64,000 nucleotides of DNA, from the NCBI RefSeq assembly GCF_019654915.1, contig NZ_BPET01000025.1, positions 1-64,000 of the forward strand, read 5' to 3'. The position numbers and the translations under genes were made by a program. The first letter of the stretch is position 1; every line of letters starts with the position of its first letter. Positions 22,114-30,971 of the stretch are shown in pieces. The notes beneath the pieces are model-generated. The model did not search any database. It had not been told where the DNA came from and worked only from the letters and a program-made list of their open reading frames with translations. Origin of the DNA: Shewanella sp. MBTL60-007 (GTDB lineage: Bacteria; Pseudomonadota; Gammaproteobacteria; Enterobacterales; Shewanellaceae).

Positions 22114-23250
22114 ATGGATTTACTACTTATATTAACCTATACCGCTGTTTGTATCGCAATCTTTAAAATCTTTAAGATCCCACTGACCAAGTGGACAGTG
22201 CCGACCGCAATACTGGGCGGGATTTTTATCGTCGGTGCGCTTATCTTATTGATGAACTATAACCACCCTTATACGCCGTTTGCGAAAGAGTATTTCGTGA
22301 CTACGCCGATTAACCCAGCTGTGAGAGGTGTGGTGGTATCGGTGGAGGTTGAGCCAAACACCCCTATTAAGAAAGGCGATGTACTGTTTAGAATTGATCC
22401 GACCCCCTTTCAAGCAATAGTGAAACAAAAACGTGCGGCGCTCGTAGCTGCAGAGCTTGAAGTGCCCCAGCTGGAGGCTGCGTGGGAAACGGCAAAAGCT
22501 GCAGTGACTCGCGCCACTGCCGATAGGGATAGAACCAAGTCGGCATTTGAGCGTTATGAGAAGGGACGTAAACGTGGCGGTGTTAACTCACCCTTTACGG
22601 AACTTGAGCTTGATAATAAACGTCAACTCTACTTTGCGTCAGAAGCACAACTGACAGCGGCCAATGCTGAAGAGTTAAGAGTGCGCTTAGCCTATGAGTC
22701 CAATGTTGATGGGGTAAATACCAAGGTTGCAGGTATTCAAGGTGAGCTTGAAAAGGCGTTGTTCGATTTAGAGCAAACAGTGGTTAAGGCGCCTGCCGAT
22801 GGTATGGTGACACAGATGGCACTTAGGCCCGGTATCGTTGCCGTACCTATGCCACTCAGACCATTACTGAGCTTTATTCCCGATGAAGAGCGGGTTTTTG
22901 TTGGTGCGTTTTGGCAAAACTCTCTACTCAGATTAGAAGAGGGTGATGAAGCTGAAGTGATTTTAGATGGCGCGCCAGGTCAAGTGTTTAAAGGTAAAGT
23001 CGCTAAGGTTTTACCTGCAATGGCCGAAGGTGAGATCCAATCATCCGGTTCTTTGGTTTCTTCTAGCCGTTTAATGGTTCGAGGCAGAGCCTTGGTATTG
23101 ATAAAACTTGAGGACGATGAGGTGAGAACCCGCTTCCCTGCAGGTGTTTCCGGCCACGCCGCGATCTATACCGAGCACTTTGCCCACGTATCGATTATGC
23201 GTAAAGTGCTCTTGAGGATGCAGGGCTGGCTCAACTACCTATTTCATTAA
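22114..23250 (+). CDS. HlyD family membrane-fusion protein, YibH-like
   Basis: Periplasmic adaptor of 378 residues anchored by N-terminal membrane segments (about residues 4-20 and 28-48). A lipoyl/barrel-sandwich half-motif (AVRGVVVSVEVEPNTPIKKG), a coiled-coil hairpin (about 100-200) and a second lipoyl half (VVKAPADGMVTQM) follow, with a beta-barrel domain last. It resembles E. coli YibH and YiaV and forms a pair with the preceding DUF3302 gene. No transporter or outer-membrane channel gene is adjacent, so the exported substrate is not known. Confidence 0.85.
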   Translation: MDLLLILTYTAVCIAIFKIFKIPLTKWTVPTAILGGIFIVGALILLMNYNHPYTPFAKEYFVTTPINPAVRGVVVSVEVEPNTPIKKGDVLFRIDPTPFQAIVKQKRAALVAAELEVPQLEAAWETAKAAVTRATADRDRTKSAFERYEKGRKRGGVNSPFTELELDNKRQLYFASEAQLTAANAEELRVRLAYESNVDGVNTKVAGIQGELEKALFDLEQTVVKAPADGMVTQMALRPGIVAVPMPLRPLLSFIPDEERVFVGAFWQNSLLRLEEGDEAEVILDGAPGQVFKGKVAKVLPAMAEGEIQSSGSLVSSSRLMVRGRALVLIKLEDDEVRTRFPAGVSGHAAIYTEHFAHVSIMRKVLLRMQGWLNYLFH

Positions 23251-23312
23251 TCTGTTGCAATAATAGGCTTAATTGTGCCCTATGCTGGTACAAATTAAAC
23301 CAGACTTGATAT

Positions 23313-23341
23313 AAAGGGACCTAAGTGTCCCTTTTCTTTTT
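23313..23341 (+). terminator. intrinsic terminator after yibH-like gene
   Basis: Stem AAAGGGAC / GTCCCTTT with a six-base loop, then a T-rich run. Confidence 0.85.
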
Positions 23342-23389
23342 GGGAAATTTGCCCCTCTCAGGCTAATCGAGCTTTGCTCAAGGACTTAC

Positions 23390-24859
23390 ATGCAAGATAT
23401 TCAAGATCTCACCGCCGTATTGCGCTCAAATACTCCGATTGTCGTCATAGAGACCTATGAGGAATACCGAGTGATTGAGCTCCTAAGAAAAGTCTCTAAT
23501 ATACTCTACCAGCCTCTGTTTAGCTGGAGCATTACTCAGGGCTTGATGCGGGTCGATGGCGGCATGGGGAGGCAAAAGTTCAATTGCGAACCTGGAGATA
23601 TCCTCGGGCAGATCAAGTCTACAAAGCAGCAGGGGATCTATGTATTGTGCGATTTTCATCCTTTCGTCGAGGGCGCGCCGAAAAATGTACGCCTACTGAA
23701 AGAGATCGCCCTTGAATATGAAGCCCTGCAACACACAGTCGTGCTTGTGAGTCATGAGTTTGTAATCCCGCCAGAGATTAAACGTTACTGTGCTCACTTT
23801 AGGCTGTCTCTACCCGATACTGCTCAGCTGATGAATCTTGTCTATGAACAGATCGAAAAGGTGCGCAGCCAAGGCGTAATGCTTAATGTCGACGACACTG
23901 CAGTGGCGAAGCTTGCTGATAATCTACGAGGCGTCACTTTCGACGATGCTAGGCGTCTTGCCCATAAGGCGATAGTCGATGATGGCGCGGTTACTCATTC
24001 GGATGTAGACAGTATTAATCGTGGTAAGTTTGACCTACTGGATATGCAAGGTGTGTTGCACTTTGAGTATGACACCAGTGACTTCTCTCAAGTGGCTGGG
24101 CTACATAATCTTAAACAGTGGCTGAGTCATAGAACGCCTTCATCACAGACACAGATGCTTGCAGACAAACCTAAGGGGATCTTGCTGTTAGGCGTGCAGG
24201 GCAGCGGTAAGAGTTTAGCAGCCAAGGCCGTTGCTGGGATGTGGCAGAGGCCACTGCTTAAGATGGATATGTCGGCGCTCTATAATAAGTACATAGGCGA
24301 AACGGAGAAGAATCTGCGTAAGGCGCTAGAGCTTGCCGATCTCATGTCGCCTTGTGTGCTCTGGATAGATGAAATTGAAAAAGGGTTAAGTTGTGGTAGC
24401 AGTGATGATGGCACCTCTAAGCGTATTTTAGGCACCATTTTAACTTGGATGGCGGAGCGTAAGTCCGATGTCTTTCTCGTGGCTACAGCCAATGATATCA
24501 GTGCACTCCCACCCGAGTTGATGCGTAAAGGGCGCATGGATGAAATCTTCTTTGTGGACCTACCCGATGCCGAGATCCGACAGGCTATCTTCCTTATTCA
24601 TCTACAGCGTCGCCAGCTCGACCCTAGGCAGTTTGATTTAGCCCTGCTTGCTAAGGTGAGTCAGGGCTTTTCTGGTGCCGAGATTGAGCAGGCTGTGATC
24701 TCCGCCATCTATACGGCGAGGGCATTGGAGCGAGAGGTGGAGCAGAGTGCTTTGGTTGACGAGCTGATGAAGACCCGTCCCCTTTCTGTGGTAATGCGGG
24801 AGAAGTTGCAAGCCTTAAGACACTGGGCAGAAGGCCGTACGGTTAATGCTCATCGATAG
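23390..24859 (+). CDS. AAA ATPase, Ycf46-like
   Basis: A 489-residue soluble AAA protein. The N-terminal half (about 1-240) is a degenerate RecA-like region. The C-terminal AAA module has Walker A GVQGSGKS (about 267), Walker B VLWIDEIEKG (about 322-331), and the sensor and arginine-finger region PPELMRKGRMDEIFFVDLP (about 375-395), followed by the lid domain. The last motif is characteristic of the Ycf46 group found in cyanobacteria, plastids and scattered bacteria. No partner gene is adjacent. Ycf46 proteins lack a well-defined substrate; a link to photosynthetic carbon uptake in cyanobacteria cannot apply here. Confidence 0.85.
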   Translation: MQDIQDLTAVLRSNTPIVVIETYEEYRVIELLRKVSNILYQPLFSWSITQGLMRVDGGMGRQKFNCEPGDILGQIKSTKQQGIYVLCDFHPFVEGAPKNVRLLKEIALEYEALQHTVVLVSHEFVIPPEIKRYCAHFRLSLPDTAQLMNLVYEQIEKVRSQGVMLNVDDTAVAKLADNLRGVTFDDARRLAHKAIVDDGAVTHSDVDSINRGKFDLLDMQGVLHFEYDTSDFSQVAGLHNLKQWLSHRTPSSQTQMLADKPKGILLLGVQGSGKSLAAKAVAGMWQRPLLKMDMSALYNKYIGETEKNLRKALELADLMSPCVLWIDEIEKGLSCGSSDDGTSKRILGTILTWMAERKSDVFLVATANDISALPPELMRKGRMDEIFFVDLPDAEIRQAIFLIHLQRRQLDPRQFDLALLAKVSQGFSGAEIEQAVISAIYTARALEREVEQSALVDELMKTRPLSVVMREKLQALRHWAEGRTVNAHR

Positions 24860-24901
24860 CTGGCAGGCTTGAGTAACGCTATTTTCAACTAGAGTATGGT
24901 G

Positions 24902-24930
24902 ATGAACCGAACATATGGGGTTCGGTTCAT
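24902..24930. other. eleven-base-pair stem-loop without T-run
   Basis: Perfect inverted repeat ATGAACCGAAC / GTTCGGTTCAT with loop ATATGGG, between the AAA gene and the convergent lipoprotein gene. There is no T-tract on either strand, so it is not a typical intrinsic terminator. Confidence 0.6.
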
Positions 24931-24941
24931 TATGGCGAATC

Positions 24942-25499
24942 TTACTTCTCTGATTTAGGTGGGAACTGTGCGAGAATTTTGGCGACTGTGGCCTTAGTAT
25001 CTTCCGCCTTGGCTTCACCCCCATCATCGAAGTTGAATTTATCTGTTCCACGCCAGACAAGCTGGTTGGTTTTAGGATCGATAATATCAATCTGTATGGT
25101 TTGTATTTTTGCGGTATCGCTACCAACTGGAACATCTACACTGGTACCTATACTTGCCCCACCTGAACTCCCCCAGGTCCCAGTGCCGAGCCCAATAGAA
25201 AAACCTGAATCTTTGGGCTTATTTTCAACCTTAAAACCATAGGCCACATAAAAGTCTGGGTCTTCGGCTTGGACGACAAAGCCTTGGCTGACAAGTGAAG
25301 TGGCTATCGCTTGCTGAATTCTATTGGCGCTGAGCGGGTCGCTATTCTTGTTGGGCGCTAGCTGTGAAAAGCTCTTTAAACGAGAAAAGTCGTAATTTAG
25401 GTCATAATCATTTTTTGGGGTAGAGCTACATGCTGCGAGCATAAATAAGGGAATAATTAATAGTGAGAATAGATAACTTGCTCTTTGTCTTTGCATCAT
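24942..25499 (-). CDS. DUF4136 lipoprotein
   Basis: A 185-residue lipoprotein. The lipobox LAAC places the lipidated cysteine at residue 24, after a signal sequence with two Arg. The mature part follows the DUF4136 pattern (YDLNYDFSRLKSFSQL near residue 35; DPDFYVAYGFKV near 80; LVWRGTD near 145). The residue after Cys is Ser, so outer-membrane sorting is expected. The ATG at 25499 has AGAGGT six bases upstream; the next ATG is one codon in. The function of DUF4136 is not established. Confidence 0.85.
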   Translation of the reverse strand: MMQRQRASYLFSLLIIPLFMLAACSSTPKNDYDLNYDFSRLKSFSQLAPNKNSDPLSANRIQQAIATSLVSQGFVVQAEDPDFYVAYGFKVENKPKDSGFSIGLGTGTWGSSGGASIGTSVDVPVGSDTAKIQTIQIDIIDPKTNQLVWRGTDKFNFDDGGEAKAEDTKATVAKILAQFPPKSEK

Positions 25500-25616
25500 T
25501 GAGTGACCTCTTATGATTTGGGAAGCTGTTAATCGATCTTGTTATCGCTAAAGTTAGGTTTTAAATAACCGTATTTATTTTAACCATTCATTGTCAAGAT
25601 AGTATATGTTTAAGGA

Positions 25617-25928
25617 ATGGAGCAGTTAGAATTTTTTGAGATCCCTAGCCCCTGTATCGGCGTGTGCCAAAGTGATGCAAGAGGCTACTGTAGAGGGTGT
25701 TTTCGCAACCGAAACGAGCGCTTTAATTGGCTAGAGTTTTCAGATGCACAAAAATACGATGTGATTCGCTTATGTAAGCAACGTAAGCGGAGGCGTCAGC
25801 TTGCCCTATTAAAAGCAAAGAAGGCCCAGTTATTAGACGAAAGGGCCAAAGTGAATAGCAGCCTAGATTTTGGCAAGCAGCCAGCGGCAGAACCAAGCGA
25901 TAATATCGATGATTTTAAGCTTGATTAG
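25617..25928 (+). CDS. DUF1289 Cys-rich protein
   Basis: A 103-residue cytoplasmic protein whose N-terminal half has four cysteines in PCIGVCQ and YCRGCFRN (residues 13-32), a typical metal-binding arrangement of DUF1289. A basic segment (KQRKRRRQLALLKAKKAQ) follows. The C-terminal part is low-complexity. The start is preceded by AAGGA. Its 3' end overlaps the histidine kinase gene tail-to-tail by 14 bases. The function is unknown; metal binding is inferred from the cysteine spacing. Confidence 0.8.
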   Translation: MEQLEFFEIPSPCIGVCQSDARGYCRGCFRNRNERFNWLEFSDAQKYDVIRLCKQRKRRRQLALLKAKKAQLLDERAKVNSSLDFGKQPAAEPSDNIDDFKLD

Positions 25929-27183
25929 CTGCAGGCCAGAATAGGGTAAATTGGGTAAAGCCTGGACGGCTTGTTAGTCTCACCTCAGCATGATGCCTAT
26001 CCATGATCCGCTTGATTATTGCTAAACCTAGACCATGACCCTTATTGCCATTTTTGCTGCTTGCGCTGCGATAGAAAGGCTCAAAGATCTTACTCTGATC
26101 TTCCGCTAAAATCCCCTCGCCATTATCGGTAACTGAGAGATGTACGCCATCACTGTCTTGGGCGATCTTAACGATAATATCACCAGTAGAAAACCTTTGT
26201 GCGTTGGTGATGAGGTTTTGCAGTGCACGCTCAACTAATGAGGGTTCGGCGACTAAGTAGATTGTGTGCGCAGGCGCATCGAGAATGATCGGCGTTGGAT
26301 GATGGCTCTGTAAGCGTCTGATGGTCTGTGCCACTAAGCCGTTTAAATCACAGCGTTCAAAGTTGAGCGATTCTCGCTGAGTCTCAAGGCTGGCGTAGGT
26401 GAGCAGCTCTTGGATAAGATCTTCCATCTCTTTAATATCAAGTTGCATCTCATCGAGAAAGCGCTGACGCTTAGCGATATCAGACTCTGGTTTGCAGTAT
26501 TGAGGTAGTAAGGCTAAGGCAAACTTTAGTCGGGCCAGCGGAGTGCGGATCTCATGAGAAACGGCATTAGAAAGGTGCTTCTGGTTTTCGATAAGCGCAC
26601 TAATATGAGCGGCCATATCATTGAAGGTGTTCGCTAGTGGCAATACTTGGGAACGCTTGGTTAGCTGGATCCGAGTGTTCCACTTGGCTTGGCCAAACTC
26701 TTTGGTCGCCTTGCGTAAGATCTTGAGATCTTTCGATAGCGGCCACACCCAAATAAGCGCAATAAAGGCCAATAACAGATAGAAGAAAATATTGTAGATA
26801 CTTCTCAAGCTGGCAGCCGGGTCGATTGCGATAGGTCCAGCCATTAACACTTGTTCACCCACTGCCACAAATTGCAGCTCGTGATTAATATCATAGGGGG
26901 TGGCAATCACTTTATCTGAGCCCAAAAGCTGTTCGTTAGAAAATGCCACTTGGTCTGAGTCGAGTAGAGTCAGGGGGAAATCGGGGTCGGCTTTGATGGT
27001 GTCGAGCATCTCTTGGCGCTCTGCAGCTGGCAGGGTCGATAATACTTGCGCCAAAGCGACTAAAGGTGCATCGAGTGCACCTTTTTCGTCAACATTGTTT
27101 TGCCATAAGTTATCGAGTGTCCAGCCAATGCCTAAAAAGCCAATGCTGAGCAGAAGATAGAGGCTAAGAAAAAGACGTTTCAT
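25915..27183 (-). CDS. sensor histidine kinase, RstB-like
   Basis: Inner-membrane histidine kinase of 422 residues. It has a first membrane segment (residues 4-24), a periplasmic domain of about 110 residues, a second membrane segment (IYNIFFYLLLAFIALIWVWPL near 130-150), a HAMP domain, HisKA with the phospho-accepting histidine in SHEIRTPLARL (about residue 210), and HATPase_c with NLITNAQRF (N box), DNGEGI (G1) and GHGLGLAII (G2). It lies 19 bases after the response regulator gene and is the last gene of a four-gene operon. Layout resembles E. coli RstB. Confidence 0.88.
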   Translation of the reverse strand: MKRLFLSLYLLLSIGFLGIGWTLDNLWQNNVDEKGALDAPLVALAQVLSTLPAAERQEMLDTIKADPDFPLTLLDSDQVAFSNEQLLGSDKVIATPYDINHELQFVAVGEQVLMAGPIAIDPAASLRSIYNIFFYLLLAFIALIWVWPLSKDLKILRKATKEFGQAKWNTRIQLTKRSQVLPLANTFNDMAAHISALIENQKHLSNAVSHEIRTPLARLKFALALLPQYCKPESDIAKRQRFLDEMQLDIKEMEDLIQELLTYASLETQRESLNFERCDLNGLVAQTIRRLQSHHPTPIILDAPAHTIYLVAEPSLVERALQNLITNAQRFSTGDIIVKIAQDSDGVHLSVTDNGEGILAEDQSKIFEPFYRSASSKNGNKGHGLGLAIIKRIMDRHHAEVRLTSRPGFTQFTLFWPAANQA

Positions 27184-27202
27184 CTTTTATTGATGCGCTG
27201 GC

Positions 27203-27916
27203 CTAATTATTCCACGCTTCAGGTGCGAATAGGTAACCTTGACCCCACACGGTTTTGATCCTGAAGGGAGTTTCAATATTGTCGCCTAATTTCTTTCTCA
27301 AGCGCGAAATCCGCACATCGATCTTTCTATCTTTACCGTCAAAGTCGATATTTAGCAGGTACTGATAAATGTACTGACGACTCATCACTTGGCCAGCCTG
27401 TGATGCAAGCAGCCAAAGCAGCTCAAATTCGTGGCTGGTTAGGTCGACTTCAGTATCACCTAAACGAATAGCCTGAGTATGCGGATCTATACTGAGCTTA
27501 CCAAAGCTAAGGCAGTGCGACTCAACTTGTGCTGGTTTTGCCTGACGACGTAGTAAGTTATTGATGCGGGCGACTAATAGTGCTGGATCGACAGGCTTAA
27601 CCACATAGTCATCTGCACCTAGCTCCAAGCCTTTGATCTGATCTTCATTTGAACCTAGAGCGCTCATCAATAAGATTGGACCTGCAAAGTAGTCAGGTAG
27701 CTTTTCGCACAGGGTTAAACCGTCCATGCCTGGAAGCATAATATCTAGCAAAATAATATCAGGCTTATAGTTTATTAGGCGAGTCAGTACTGTATCGCCT
27801 CTACGCTCTACCTCGACGTGCATGCCATGCGATTTTAAGAAATCGACGATCAAATTGGCCAAACGAATATCATCTTCGACTAACAAAACTCTATGCGTAG
27901 ATTGAGAGTTGGTCAT
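27203..27916 (-). CDS. OmpR-family response regulator, RstA-like
   Basis: DNA-binding response regulator of 237 residues. The receiver domain has the phosphorylatable aspartate in DIILLDIMLPGMDG (about 57) and the conserved lysine in DDYVVKPVDP (about 107). The winged helix follows (LTSHEFELLWLL; DVRISRLRKKLG; TVWGQGYLF). Start at 27916: its ATG overlaps the stop of the DUF3019 gene as TAATG, so translation is coupled. It pairs with the following kinase, and the likely targets include the upstream mipA-like gene. Confidence 0.9.
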   Translation of the reverse strand: MTNSQSTHRVLLVEDDIRLANLIVDFLKSHGMHVEVERRGDTVLTRLINYKPDIILLDIMLPGMDGLTLCEKLPDYFAGPILLMSALGSNEDQIKGLELGADDYVVKPVDPALLVARINNLLRRQAKPAQVESHCLSFGKLSIDPHTQAIRLGDTEVDLTSHEFELLWLLASQAGQVMSRQYIYQYLLNIDFDGKDRKIDVRISRLRKKLGDNIETPFRIKTVWGQGYLFAPEAWNN

Positions 27917-28332
27917 TAGAATAAGCTCCATGGGTTGCGATATCGTCGCCTAACTTGAGGCGAAGAAGCTGGTGTTACTTTTAATTTTACACCCGCTAAT
28001 GTCTCGTGGGTATCTTTGTCTATCATCACAAACTGAATATCACGATCAGAACTGATATTGACGGTTAAAGAGTGAATGCTTGGTGACGGAGAACACCATT
28101 TCTTTAAATCTTTGTAGTCAGATATGATGCAGATTGTTTTGTTTGTTAACTGATTCCATTCTAAAGTGACTTCAATATCGCAGGACTGCGCATTCTCGGA
28201 TGTGATGCAGATCTCTGGAGATAGACTGAAATTAGGTATCGATTCTTCAGTACTACCTACTGCGACAGCAGAGGAACTCAGAAGTGAGCCCAACAGTATC
28301 CACAGCAATATGAGTTTTAATTTTGAAAACAC
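27916..28332 (-). CDS. DUF3019 periplasmic protein
   Basis: A 138-residue secreted protein with a Sec signal peptide (hydrophobic residues 7-25). The mature part has four cysteines (ICIT, SCDIE, ICIIS, WCSP), which could form disulphides, and a C-terminal basic RRRYRNPW. DUF3019 occurs mainly in Shewanella and relatives beside two-component systems, as here. The GTG start lies five bases after the mipA-like stop. Its position between an outer-membrane protein and a two-component pair suggests an accessory periplasmic signal protein; that is an inference. Confidence 0.78.
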   Translation of the reverse strand: MFSKLKLILLWILLGSLLSSSAVAVGSTEESIPNFSLSPEICITSENAQSCDIEVTLEWNQLTNKTICIISDYKDLKKWCSPSPSIHSLTVNISSDRDIQFVMIDKDTHETLAGVKLKVTPASSPQVRRRYRNPWSLF

Positions 28333-28337
28333 TCGAG

Positions 28338-29213
28338 TTAAAACCTATACGCTGCGCCAACAAAATAGGTGGTCGTATAATCTTTATCGACAAGAGGGCT
28401 GTCAACGATTTCATCGGCGATGTCGGTGTAACGAGCAACTAAGAGTAAATTCCAGTTTTTAGTGAGTACATACTGACCCGTAAACTCAATGCTCTGATTC
28501 AATGCAGACTCCGCTTGATATTCTTGGTTCCAGAAGAGGCTCTCACTCGGCCTTACACCATAATAGTAATCGACCACCTCTTCACTCTTCCAGTCTAATA
28601 CGGCTGCAAACTCAAAATTCCATTTATCTAGAGGAATGTTGTAGAACCACTTTAACTTAGACTCAAGGCCGTCATGAACATTTAAAATATCATGAGCGAC
28701 GCTGGCATGCACTATACCAAATCGGGTGTAAATAAAAGCCTCGGCTCCGCCAAGATATGTAAAGTTTCGATTTTCCAGTTCGCCAATAACGGGTTCCGGT
28801 GCCACTCTGGTACCTAAGGTGGAGACCATAGGTGAAATGGCACGTTGATTACCGCTACCACTTAGTAGAAAAATATTCGAAGGATCCCAACGATAGAAGA
28901 ATGCGCTGTCATTACTGAAGGTGGTGACGAGGTTAAGGGTGTAGTTTTCTCCCTCTGCCAAGGTGTAGCCAATATTCCCGTTATCAAAAAACCAACGCTC
29001 GCCGTAGTATGCGATGGTCGGTACCACATAAAGCGGAATATCTTTGTAATCTTTGAGGGGGTTAGATTTATTACCATAGCCAAGAGTAAAGCCAAGATCC
29101 CAACGACCGACTTCAATACAATCGGTGTTGTTGTCACAGCTTGTTGGAACGCTCGCAGAGCTAGCCCCAGAATATAGGCTAATAGCCAACAAAAGCGCTA
29201 ATAAGTATGGCAT
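28338..29213 (-). CDS. MipA/OmpV family outer-membrane protein
   Basis: A 291-residue outer-membrane protein with a signal peptide (residues 1-20, cut near SSA). The MipA/OmpV pattern is seen in RWDLGFTLGYGNKSNPLKDYKDIPLYVVPTIAYYG and in the repeated amphipathic strands ending in GAAYRF, with the usual terminal Phe. Two cysteines near the mature N-terminus (CDNNTDC) may pair. It is the first gene of the mipA-DUF3019-response regulator-kinase operon. Confidence 0.85.
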   Translation of the reverse strand: MPYLLALLLAISLYSGASSASVPTSCDNNTDCIEVGRWDLGFTLGYGNKSNPLKDYKDIPLYVVPTIAYYGERWFFDNGNIGYTLAEGENYTLNLVTTFSNDSAFFYRWDPSNIFLLSGSGNQRAISPMVSTLGTRVAPEPVIGELENRNFTYLGGAEAFIYTRFGIVHASVAHDILNVHDGLESKLKWFYNIPLDKWNFEFAAVLDWKSEEVVDYYYGVRPSESLFWNQEYQAESALNQSIEFTGQYVLTKNWNLLLVARYTDIADEIVDSPLVDKDYTTTYFVGAAYRF

Positions 29214-29461
29214 TGAAAAAGTCGACTCATGATTACAAAATTAACAAATGAACCCATAGAGTATCATCTATTAGAAAAAGCAGCATGTTAGATAATAAAT
29301 TTGTTGCAAACTGATACAGGTTGTAAATTGAACAATTTTTAATGTCTATTTATCCATGAAGAGGAAGTAAGTAAGGTTAAGAAAGACCTTAGGTATTGAC
29401 ACTCAAGGCGTTTTCTTGAAAGTTAACCAATAGGAATAGCATAGAGTAATAGGAGAGACCG

Positions 29462-29998
29462 GTGACTGATTCGCATATACCATTGGATACGGTGAGAACT
29501 AATTTGGTAGATATTGATATTCGTCACAGTCTAGATGGCGATATCGAGGGGATCTGTCAGCTCTATAGCCAACCTAGCTGTTATAGAGAAACACTGCAGC
29601 AGCCTTTTCCATCTTTGCAGTTATGGCAAAAACGGTTGCAGGACTTGCCAGTTAACTTCTATAGCCTAGTGGCCATCAGAGATGGCGAGGTTGTGGGGCA
29701 AATCGGGATGGAGGTGTTTAGCAATCCGCGTCGAAAACATGTGGCCAATATTGGTATGGCGGTGCATGAGGCTTACCGAGGAATAGGTATTGCTTCGGCT
29801 CTACTCGATACTATGGTGTCCTTGGCGCAAAACTGGCTTGCTGTGAGGCGTATTGAACTTGAGGTCTACACGGATAATCACTTAGCGATCAGTCTCTATA
29901 AAAAGCATGGCTTTGTGATAGAGGGAGAAATGCGTGAATATGCTTTTCGTGATGGCGAATATATCGACGCATTTCTGATGGCGAACGTCAGAGATTAG
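29462..29998 (+). CDS. GNAT acetyltransferase, YhhY-like
   Basis: A 178-residue GNAT-fold enzyme. Its core from about residue 18 matches E. coli YhhY (an N-acetyltransferase of free amino acids): NIGMAVHEAYRGIGIASALL carries the acetyl-CoA motif RGIGIA, RRIELEVYTDN is the beta-strand region, and KKHGFVIEGEMREYAFRDGEYIDA the C-terminal signature. An N-terminal extension of about 17 residues relative to YhhY comes from a GTG start with AGGAGAG upstream. It converges on the YcxB-like gene with overlapping stops. Confidence 0.85.
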   Translation: MTDSHIPLDTVRTNLVDIDIRHSLDGDIEGICQLYSQPSCYRETLQQPFPSLQLWQKRLQDLPVNFYSLVAIRDGEVVGQIGMEVFSNPRRKHVANIGMAVHEAYRGIGIASALLDTMVSLAQNWLAVRRIELEVYTDNHLAISLYKKHGFVIEGEMREYAFRDGEYIDAFLMANVRD

Positions 29999-30480
29999 CT
30001 GTTTTTCTCTGGTGTCTTGTCGAGCACAAATTGAGTGGCGGTCTCATCTAAACTGCGCTTCGATAGGTAACTGGTTCCTTTGCTGTGTTTGATTAAGAAA
30101 CCTTGTTCTGTTGGCGTGATGCTAGTGACATCCTGCCACAGGATAGTACCTTGCACATAGAATGAGTCATTAGTTATGCCTGACTCATCTATGGTAAGGG
30201 TTACTTCGTTATTGGCGGCTTTACTCATCATCTGGCGCATCAGCCACCATGGCTTTCTAAAGTAAACACTGACAGCTTCGAGTGCGCCTAATGCGATGAT
30301 GAACCAAGAGGCATAACCGTTGATATTGGTTAGCATTAAGGCGGTACCCACTACCGTGAAGATAATGGCCTTGCGATACGCGCGTATAGAGGTGTCGACC
30401 ACAACAGATTCATCGTAGCATTCACTAAAATGGCTTTTATCTAATGTGTATTGTGTGGTGTAGCTATATTGTTCGTTCAT
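29995..30480 (-). CDS. YcxB-like membrane protein
   Basis: A 161-residue protein with two adjacent membrane segments (about residues 32-50 and 52-72), a C-terminal cytoplasmic domain with the YcxB-like pattern (ESGITNDSFYVQGTILWQDVTSITPTEQGFLIK) and a short tail. The family is widespread and its function is unknown. Its stop codon shares two bases with that of the convergent acetyltransferase. Confidence 0.65.
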   Translation of the reverse strand: MNEQYSYTTQYTLDKSHFSECYDESVVVDTSIRAYRKAIIFTVVGTALMLTNINGYASWFIIALGALEAVSVYFRKPWWLMRQMMSKAANNEVTLTIDESGITNDSFYVQGTILWQDVTSITPTEQGFLIKHSKGTSYLSKRSLDETATQFVLDKTPEKNS

Positions 30481-30616
30481 TGTTTCTCATTATTACTGCA
30501 AGGGCTTGCGAATGAATATCGGAATAATTGCGGTTGATTATAGTGCTTAGTTTGCTGATAGTCGCTTAACTTGAGCTTAAATAGCATTAATTAGATTTTA
30601 TAAATAAGGATGGAGT

Positions 30617-30952
30617 ATGGCTAAGATCCCTGCTGATTACGTGAACTACAAATCCACTCCAGTATTTGAAAAACATAATGTACCTAAGATGTTTCTTCAT
30701 CTGCATAACACTAAAGCGGGTGTTTACGGTCAAATTCAGGTTTTGAGTGGAGCGCTTAAGTTTTACGGATTTAAAGACAGGCGTGGAGAGGTGGAGCAAG
30801 AACTTGTCATCAAGGCGGGCGATACTGGTGTATCACCTCCTCAGTATTGGCATAAGGTGGAATTTCTCAGTGATGATACTCAGTTTAGGGTCGACTTCTG
30901 GGCACAAAAAGACTCAGACATAGTCGTTCAAAATTTATCAGAGCGTGATTAA
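30617..30952 (+). CDS. DUF1971 cupin-like protein, YeaR-like
   Basis: A 111-residue single-domain protein related to E. coli YeaR and to the N-terminal DUF1971 of TehB-like proteins. Matching elements are IPADYVNYKSTPVF, YGQIQVLSGALKFYGF, and VSPPQYWHKVEFLSDDTQFRVDFW. The histidine in QYWHKV is the likely metal ligand of the small cupin barrel. YeaR is nitrate- and NO-induced in E. coli; I found no matching NsrR palindrome here, so that regulation is not supported. It stands alone, converging on the universal stress gene. Confidence 0.75.
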   Translation: MAKIPADYVNYKSTPVFEKHNVPKMFLHLHNTKAGVYGQIQVLSGALKFYGFKDRRGEVEQELVIKAGDTGVSPPQYWHKVEFLSDDTQFRVDFWAQKDSDIVVQNLSERD

Positions 30953-30971
30953 AACTGCCAATGTTAGTGGG

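Noticed and set aside
30481..30616. NsrR-type site before the YeaR-like gene
   Set aside because: No AAGATGCN-type palindrome was found in the upstream 136 bases.
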